The notes beneath the pieces were generated by a model, which saw only the letters and a list, made by a program, of their open reading frames with translations, was not told where the DNA came from and made no database searches. Below, piece after piece: positions 7,156 through 12,813 of a DNA stretch of 12,813 nucleotides. Numbering within the stretch: the stretch's first letter is position 1; each line of letters opens with the position of its first letter. Source of the stretch: Actinomycetota bacterium (GTDB lineage Bacteria; Actinomycetota; Acidimicrobiia; IMCC26256; JACDBD01). The position numbers and the translations under genes are program-made. The stretch spans positions 1-12,813 of the forward strand of contig JACDBD010000399.1 in the NCBI GenBank assembly GCA_013695115.1, written 5' to 3'.

Positions 7156-8171
7156 CTCTCCTGGTCGCGCTCGCTCGGCGGCAGGGTGCCTGCCGCCGCC
7201 CTTTGGGGCGCTCGCCGCTCGCGCGCAATCGCGGCTGATCGCCGGTGGATGGCAGGCCTTCCTCGCGGTTCCGGAACCCACGCGGGGACTTCAGTCACTC
7301 CCGCGTCGCGCAGCTGCCCCGCGAGTCTGACGTTCGGCTCGCGGTAGCGCTCCTCGAGCTCGGCCCGCACCGTTTGCGGCACCACTTCACGCGCGGCACG
7401 GCCGTTGATGCGGTAGTAGGCCGCCCGCAGCCGCTGCTTCAGCGCCGGGTGTCGGCGCAGGAACCGCTCGAGCCGGTCGTTCGCGAACAGCGCGGCCCGT
7501 TGGAAGCCACGGAACCGGAAACCGGTGGTGCGGTTCTCGGAGCTCAGGTCGGGAGCCGGGAACGCGTCCGGGTCGACGCCGAGCCACGTCGCCACCTCCT
7601 GGAGGACGATCTCGGGTCGGGCGACGAGGTCGTCGAAGAACACCACCCGCAGCCGGGAGCCGAACGCGGCGACCCACGCCGGAAGGAAGTCGGCGTAGCA
7701 CCCGCCCCGGAAGCCGAAGTACCGCTCGTTCGCGGGGTCGGCGAAGTCGGCGTCGGAGAGCCGGTCGGCAGCCGCCAGGTACTCGTCCAGCGTCATCGAC
7801 TCCGGGATGCGGAGGCGCGTCTTCTGGAACGTGAAGAACGAGACCAGCCGGCTGACCGGCTCGCGCAGCACCACGATCGCCCGGACCTCGGAGCCGAGCA
7901 GGTCGACGATGCTCGCCACCAGCGGTTCGCCGCCGTAGAAGTAGGCGGGCGTCGCCTCCAGCCGGATCGGGCGGTCCCCGGCGTGAGCGAAATACGACTC
8001 ATAGACGGACGCGGGCTCGAGCGGCTCGCCGTACCGCGCCGGCAGGAAATACCGCGTCTCCTTGACCGACGACGTCGCCACCTCGGGATGGGCCTGAAGC
8101 GACACGAACAGCGACGTCGTCCCTGCCTTGTTGACCCCGGCGATGATGGTGTTGGCGCCCGTGACCGCCAT
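7152..8171 (-). CDS. PAPS-dependent sulfotransferase family protein
   Basis: A 339-residue cytosolic sulfotransferase that transfers sulfate from PAPS to a hydroxyl or amine of an unknown acceptor, perhaps a lipid or glycan. The 5'-phosphosulfate loop is [11 protein letters not shown] (12-22) with K15 as the expected catalytic lysine. KETRYFLP (37-44) and LEATPAYFY (71-79) follow, and the 3'-phosphate-binding segment is [16 protein letters not shown] (100-115). [26 protein letters not shown] matches the later part of the fold. Start ATG 8171 was chosen because the TTG at 8180 falls inside the TAGGTT box. The last 35 or so residues are rich in Arg, Ala and Pro and look unlike a folded domain. 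This tail coincides with the hairpin and the overlapping stop at the glpX end. It lies 21 nt after the lipoprotein gene but has its own promoter-like box. Confidence 0.88.
   Translation of the reverse strand: MAVTGANTIIAGVNKAGTTSLFVSLQAHPEVATSSVKETRYFLPARYGEPLEPASVYESYFAHAGDRPIRLEATPAYFYGGEPLVASIVDLLGSEVRAIVVLREPVSRLVSFFTFQKTRLRIPESMTLDEYLAAADRLSDADFADPANERYFGFRGGCYADFLPAWVAAFGSRLRVVFFDDLVARPEIVLQEVATWLGVDPDAFPAPDLSSENRTTGFRFRGFQRAALFANDRLERFLRRHPALKQRLRAAYYRINGRAAREVVPQTVRAELEERYREPNVRLAGQLRDAGVTEVPAWVPEPRGRPAIHRRSAAIARERRAPQRAAAGTLPPSERDQES
7177..7197. terminator. Strong hairpin, candidate glpX (perhaps bidirectional) terminator
   Basis: GGCGGCAGG (7177-7185) and CCTGCCGCC (7189-7197) form a perfect 9-bp, GC-rich stem with a 3-nt loop. 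It begins 22 nt after the glpX stop, inside the 3' coding end of the convergent sulfotransferase. On the plus strand it is followed by GCCCTTTGG, only a weak T run. Stems with poor T tracts are often proposed as terminators in GC-rich actinomycetes. It is the longest perfect hairpin I found in the window. Confidence 0.45.
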
Positions 8172-8178
8172 GCCCGTC

Positions 8179-8184
8179 AACCTA
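8179..8184 (-). promoter_or_regulatory. Putative -10 box (TAGGTT) of the sulfotransferase gene, leaderless start
   Basis: On the minus strand TAGGTT is followed by GACGGGC (7 nt) and the ATG at 8171. It is the same hexamer as at 612-617. It lies in the short gap after the lipoprotein gene, giving the sulfotransferase a possible promoter of its own. Confidence 0.4.
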
Positions 8185-8192
8185 CCCGCCGA

Positions 8193-9110
8193 TCAGCCGC
8201 GCAACCGGGGCCAGGCGCTGGTCGCGACGGTATTGAAGTCGTACACCGACCAGCCCAGCGCGTCGGCCTCGCGGCTAGCCCTCACGAAGCCCTCGTAGTC
8301 GGCCGCGGTCGCGCCGTCGCCGATGCCGCCGATCGTGTGCACCGCCGCGTCGTCGTCCTCCAGGTTGGCGCGCAGCCGGCGCACGTTCTCCTCGGTGTAC
8401 TTGAACCCCTCGCGGTACCCGGAGTCCTCCTGGCGGTTGGTCCAGTAGTTCATCGGCATCCACACGTCGTAGTGGGGCTCAACCTTCTTCCACGGGAACG
8501 ACGGCCAGTACTGCGGGCTGACCACCTCGAGTAGGACCGGTTCGAGCACGATCGCCGCCACCGGGTACTCGTCACCCACCAGCTCCCGCACGCGCTCCGA
8601 AAGGTCGATGAGGGCGGCGTTGCGAGCCTCGACGTCGGGCACGCCCTCCGTCCACTCGATGTCGAGCGCGAGCCCGTCGAACCGCTGGCCCTGCGATCGG
8701 AAGCGATGGAGGGCGCGGATGCGGCGCAGGTCGGAGTCGACGTCGACGAACCGGGGCAGATACCACGCCACGACCTCGATGCCGTGCTCGTGCGCCCGCC
8801 GGAGGAACTTACCGAGCAGCGCGCGATCGATGGTGTCGTCGGGCGAGCGAGGATCGTCCTGGGCCGACTGGAGGTACAGCGTGCGCACCCCCAGCGCGGC
8901 CATGTCGTCGATGCTGCCCACCGTGACCGCCGGCAGCTCGCCCGGTTCCTGGAATCCGGGGACGTAGTCGTACACGTCGACCCACGTCCCCAGGCCCTCG
9001 TACGGACGGAGCGCGCCGGGCGCGAGCTGCCGTTCCGTTTCCGGGCCACCCGAGTCACAGGCCGCGAGGACGAGGGCGAGCGCGGTCAGCAGGAGGAGCG
9101 TCCGACGCAT
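8193..9110 (-). CDS. Lipoprotein with putative TIM-barrel glycosidase-like domain
   Basis: A 305-residue protein with a clear lipoprotein signal: RR at 2-3, a hydrophobic stretch and the lipobox LAAC with C18, so it is probably anchored on the outer face of the membrane. The mature part runs from LGTWVDVYDY, through alternating strand-helix units (VRTLYLQSAQ; GIEVVAWYLPRFVD), to FDGLALDIEWTEG, AAIVLEPVLLEVV, YDVWMPMNYW and a C-terminal GWSVYDFNTV. This pattern suggests a (beta/alpha)8 barrel like glycoside hydrolases. The acids in LALDIEW lie where such enzymes often keep catalytic residues. I do not recognise a named family with certainty, and a non-catalytic role is possible. Start ATG 9110 follows a TACCGT box by 6 nt. 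It lies just downstream of atpC on the same strand, 26 nt away, but looks independently promoted. Confidence 0.75.
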   Translation of the reverse strand: MRRTLLLLTALALVLAACDSGGPETERQLAPGALRPYEGLGTWVDVYDYVPGFQEPGELPAVTVGSIDDMAALGVRTLYLQSAQDDPRSPDDTIDRALLGKFLRRAHEHGIEVVAWYLPRFVDVDSDLRRIRALHRFRSQGQRFDGLALDIEWTEGVPDVEARNAALIDLSERVRELVGDEYPVAAIVLEPVLLEVVSPQYWPSFPWKKVEPHYDVWMPMNYWTNRQEDSGYREGFKYTEENVRRLRANLEDDDAAVHTIGGIGDGATAADYEGFVRASREADALGWSVYDFNTVATSAWPRLRG

Positions 9111-9116
9111 GGAGCG

Positions 9117-9122
9117 ACGGTA
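9117..9122 (-). promoter_or_regulatory. Putative -10 box (TACCGT) of the lipoprotein gene, leaderless start
   Basis: TACCGT on the minus strand is followed by CGCTCC (6 nt) and the ATG at 9110. The hexamer is identical to the one before the mutase gene. It lies in the 26-nt gap after atpC. Confidence 0.4.
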
Positions 9123-9136
9123 GCGAGCGGACGAAC

Positions 9137-9450
9137 TCAGGCGGTGTCGGCCTCTGGTCCGTCCGGCGATTCACCCTCGTCGTCGAGCCGGGCCGCGTCC
9201 GACAGCACCGTGACCTTGTCGTCGCGCACCTCGACGAAGCCGCCGTCGACCGAGAACGCCTCCTCGCTCGAACCACTGGCCCCGCCGCCGGGCAGGAGCA
9301 CCCGCACCTCCCCGACCCCGAGGGCGCCGAGGAACGACACGTGGCCGGGCAGGAACGCGATCTCGCCGTCGGTCGTGCGGCACACGACCATGTCGGCCTC
9401 GCCCTCGTAGAGGACGCTCTCGGGCGCGACCAGCTCGACGTGAAGTGGCA

Positions 9451-9451
<1 letters not shown>
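9137..9451 (-). CDS. atpC: F1Fo ATP synthase epsilon subunit, short form
   Basis: The epsilon subunit of the F1 central stalk, which couples gamma to the c-ring. The N-terminal beta-sandwich is complete: MPLHVELVAPESVLYEGEAD (1-20), TDGEIAFLPGHVSFLGALGVGEVRV (27-51) and AFSVDGGFVEVRDDKVTVLSDAA (65-87). The protein ends at 104 residues in an acidic, disordered-looking tail (DDEGESPDGPEADTA). Most bacterial epsilons are about 120-140 residues and carry two C-terminal helices that can inhibit ATP hydrolysis; these are missing here. The GTG start shares its first base with the atpD stop (TAGTG) and has AGGAG 5 nt upstream, so it is translationally coupled. It is the last gene of the operon. Confidence 0.95.
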
Positions 9452-11917
<2,466 letters not shown>

Positions 11918-11920
11918 GGA

Positions 11921-12813
11921 CTACTCGCCCGCTCCCGAATCGCTGGTCGCGAACTGGGCCTTGAAGTCGTCGACCGCCTTCTTCAGCTCGTCCTCGTCGG
12001 GCAGCGTGCCGGTCTCGCGAATGGCGTCGAGCATCGCGGAGTGCCGGGTGCGGAACCACTCGAGCAGCTCGGTCTCGAACCGGCGCACGTCATCGACCGG
12101 AAGGTCGTCGAGCGCGCCGCCGGTCCCCGAGTAGATGGCGATCACCTGCTCCTCGACCGGCATGGGCGAGTTGAGGGGCTGCTTCAGGAGCTCGGTGAGG
12201 CGGTAGCCCCGGTCGAGCTGGGCGCGCGAGACCTTGTCGAGCTCGGAGCCGAAGGTCGCGAACGCCTCGAGCTCGCGGAACTGAGCCAGGTCGAGCTTGA
12301 GCGTGCCCGACACCGACCTCATCGCCTTCACCTGGGCGTTGCCGCCCACCCGGGACACCGAGATGCCGACGTCGACCGCGGGCCGGACGCCCGACTTGAA
12401 CAGGTCGTCGACGAGGTAGATCTGGCCGTCGGTGATCGAGATGACATTGGTCGGGATGTAGGCGGAGACGTCGCCGCCCTTGGTCTCGATCACGGGCAGC
12501 GCCGTCAGCGAGCCCGCGCCCCGCTCGTCGTTGAGCTTGGCGGAGCGCTCCAGCAACCGGCTGTGTAGGTAGAACACGTCGCCGGGGTAGGCCTCGCGCC
12601 CGGGCGGGCGGCGCAGCAGCAGCGAGAGCTGCCGGTACGCCTCGGCCTGCTTCGAGAGGTCGTCGTACACCACCAGCGCGTGCTCGCCGTTGTCCATCCA
12701 GTGCTGGCCGATCGCGCACCCGGCGTAGGGCGCGAGGTACTTGAACACGGCCTCGTCGGCGGCGGGGGCGTTGACCACGACGGTGTACTCCATCGCGCCG
12801 TGCTCCTCGAGGG
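11921..12813 (-). CDS. atpA: F1Fo ATP synthase alpha subunit, partial (5' end outside window)
   Basis: The C-terminal 297 codons of the non-catalytic nucleotide-binding subunit. The window begins in frame at [13 protein letters not shown], so the N-terminal beta-barrel and Walker A motif lie to the right of the window. Seen here are [18 protein letters not shown] with the Walker B aspartates, [20 protein letters not shown], and [19 protein letters not shown]. Next come [12 protein letters not shown], whose arginine is the trans-acting arginine finger for the beta catalytic site, and the C-terminal helical domain from [17 protein letters not shown] to the stop. An ATG at 12793 is internal, not the true start. 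The stop lies 3 nt before atpG. No broken motifs in the visible part. Confidence 0.97.
   Translation of the reverse strand, partial: LEEHGAMEYTVVVNAPAADEAVFKYLAPYAGCAIGQHWMDNGEHALVVYDDLSKQAEAYRQLSLLLRRPPGREAYPGDVFYLHSRLLERSAKLNDERGAGSLTALPVIETKGGDVSAYIPTNVISITDGQIYLVDDLFKSGVRPAVDVGISVSRVGGNAQVKAMRSVSGTLKLDLAQFRELEAFATFGSELDKVSRAQLDRGYRLTELLKQPLNSPMPVEEQVIAIYSGTGGALDDLPVDDVRRFETELLEWFRTRHSAMLDAIRETGTLPDEDELKKAVDDFKAQFATSDSGAGE

Noticed and set aside
9100..9135. Inverted arms CGTCCG/CGGACG around the lipoprotein start
   Set aside because: Arms are 6 bp and 23 nt apart, with the right arm in coding sequence. This is expected by chance at this GC content.

Overview
The window is one dense stretch of very GC-rich DNA with strongly GC-biased third codon positions. 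It holds ten complete genes and two genes cut by the window edges, with almost no intergenic space; the longest gap is about 65 bases. The ATP synthase gene order (alpha-gamma-beta-epsilon), an actinobacterial-type GlpX and many TANNNT boxes placed just before start codons point to an actinomycete. Acidimicrobiia or a related deep lineage is my guess, not something the sequence proves. There are no tRNA or rRNA genes, CRISPR arrays, insertion sequences or phage genes, and nothing looks recently acquired.

Layout. (1) 1-560, minus: N-terminal beta-propeller part of an S9-type (prolyl oligopeptidase-like) peptidase, running off the left edge. (2) 626-3772, plus: a tightly overlapping three-gene operon encoding a GT4 glycosyltransferase, a class I SAM methyltransferase and an alpha/alpha-toroid protein often labelled 'prenyltransferase'. 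(3) 3778-6106, minus: an acyl-CoA mutase large subunit followed by a Methyltransf_24-type methyltransferase. (4) 6169-7155, plus: glpX, the class II fructose-1,6-bisphosphatase. (5) 7152-8171, minus: a sulfotransferase whose stop codon overlaps that of glpX. (6) 8193-9110, minus: a lipoprotein that is probably a TIM-barrel glycosidase-like protein. (7) 9137-12813, minus: the distal half of the F1Fo ATP synthase operon, atpA (5' end missing), atpG, atpD, atpC.

How the genes fit together. The ATP synthase block is core energy metabolism and GlpX is core gluconeogenesis. The plus-strand triad looks like an uncharacterised cassette that makes or modifies a glycan or glycolipid. The mutase carries the active-site pair expected of an isobutyryl-CoA mutase rather than a methylmalonyl-CoA mutase, and it lacks the B12 domain, so it needs a partner encoded elsewhere.

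The observations most worth a second look are these. Six of six transcription-unit-leading starts visible here have a TANNNT-like box 6-8 nt before the start codon and no placed Shine-Dalgarno, while several internal operon genes do have one; this suggests leaderless mRNAs. The ATP synthase epsilon lacks its C-terminal regulatory helices, and the gamma subunit beside it has an extra 32-residue C-terminal tail. The mutase has an F/Q substrate signature. A strong hairpin sits inside the sulfotransferase 3' end, just downstream of glpX.
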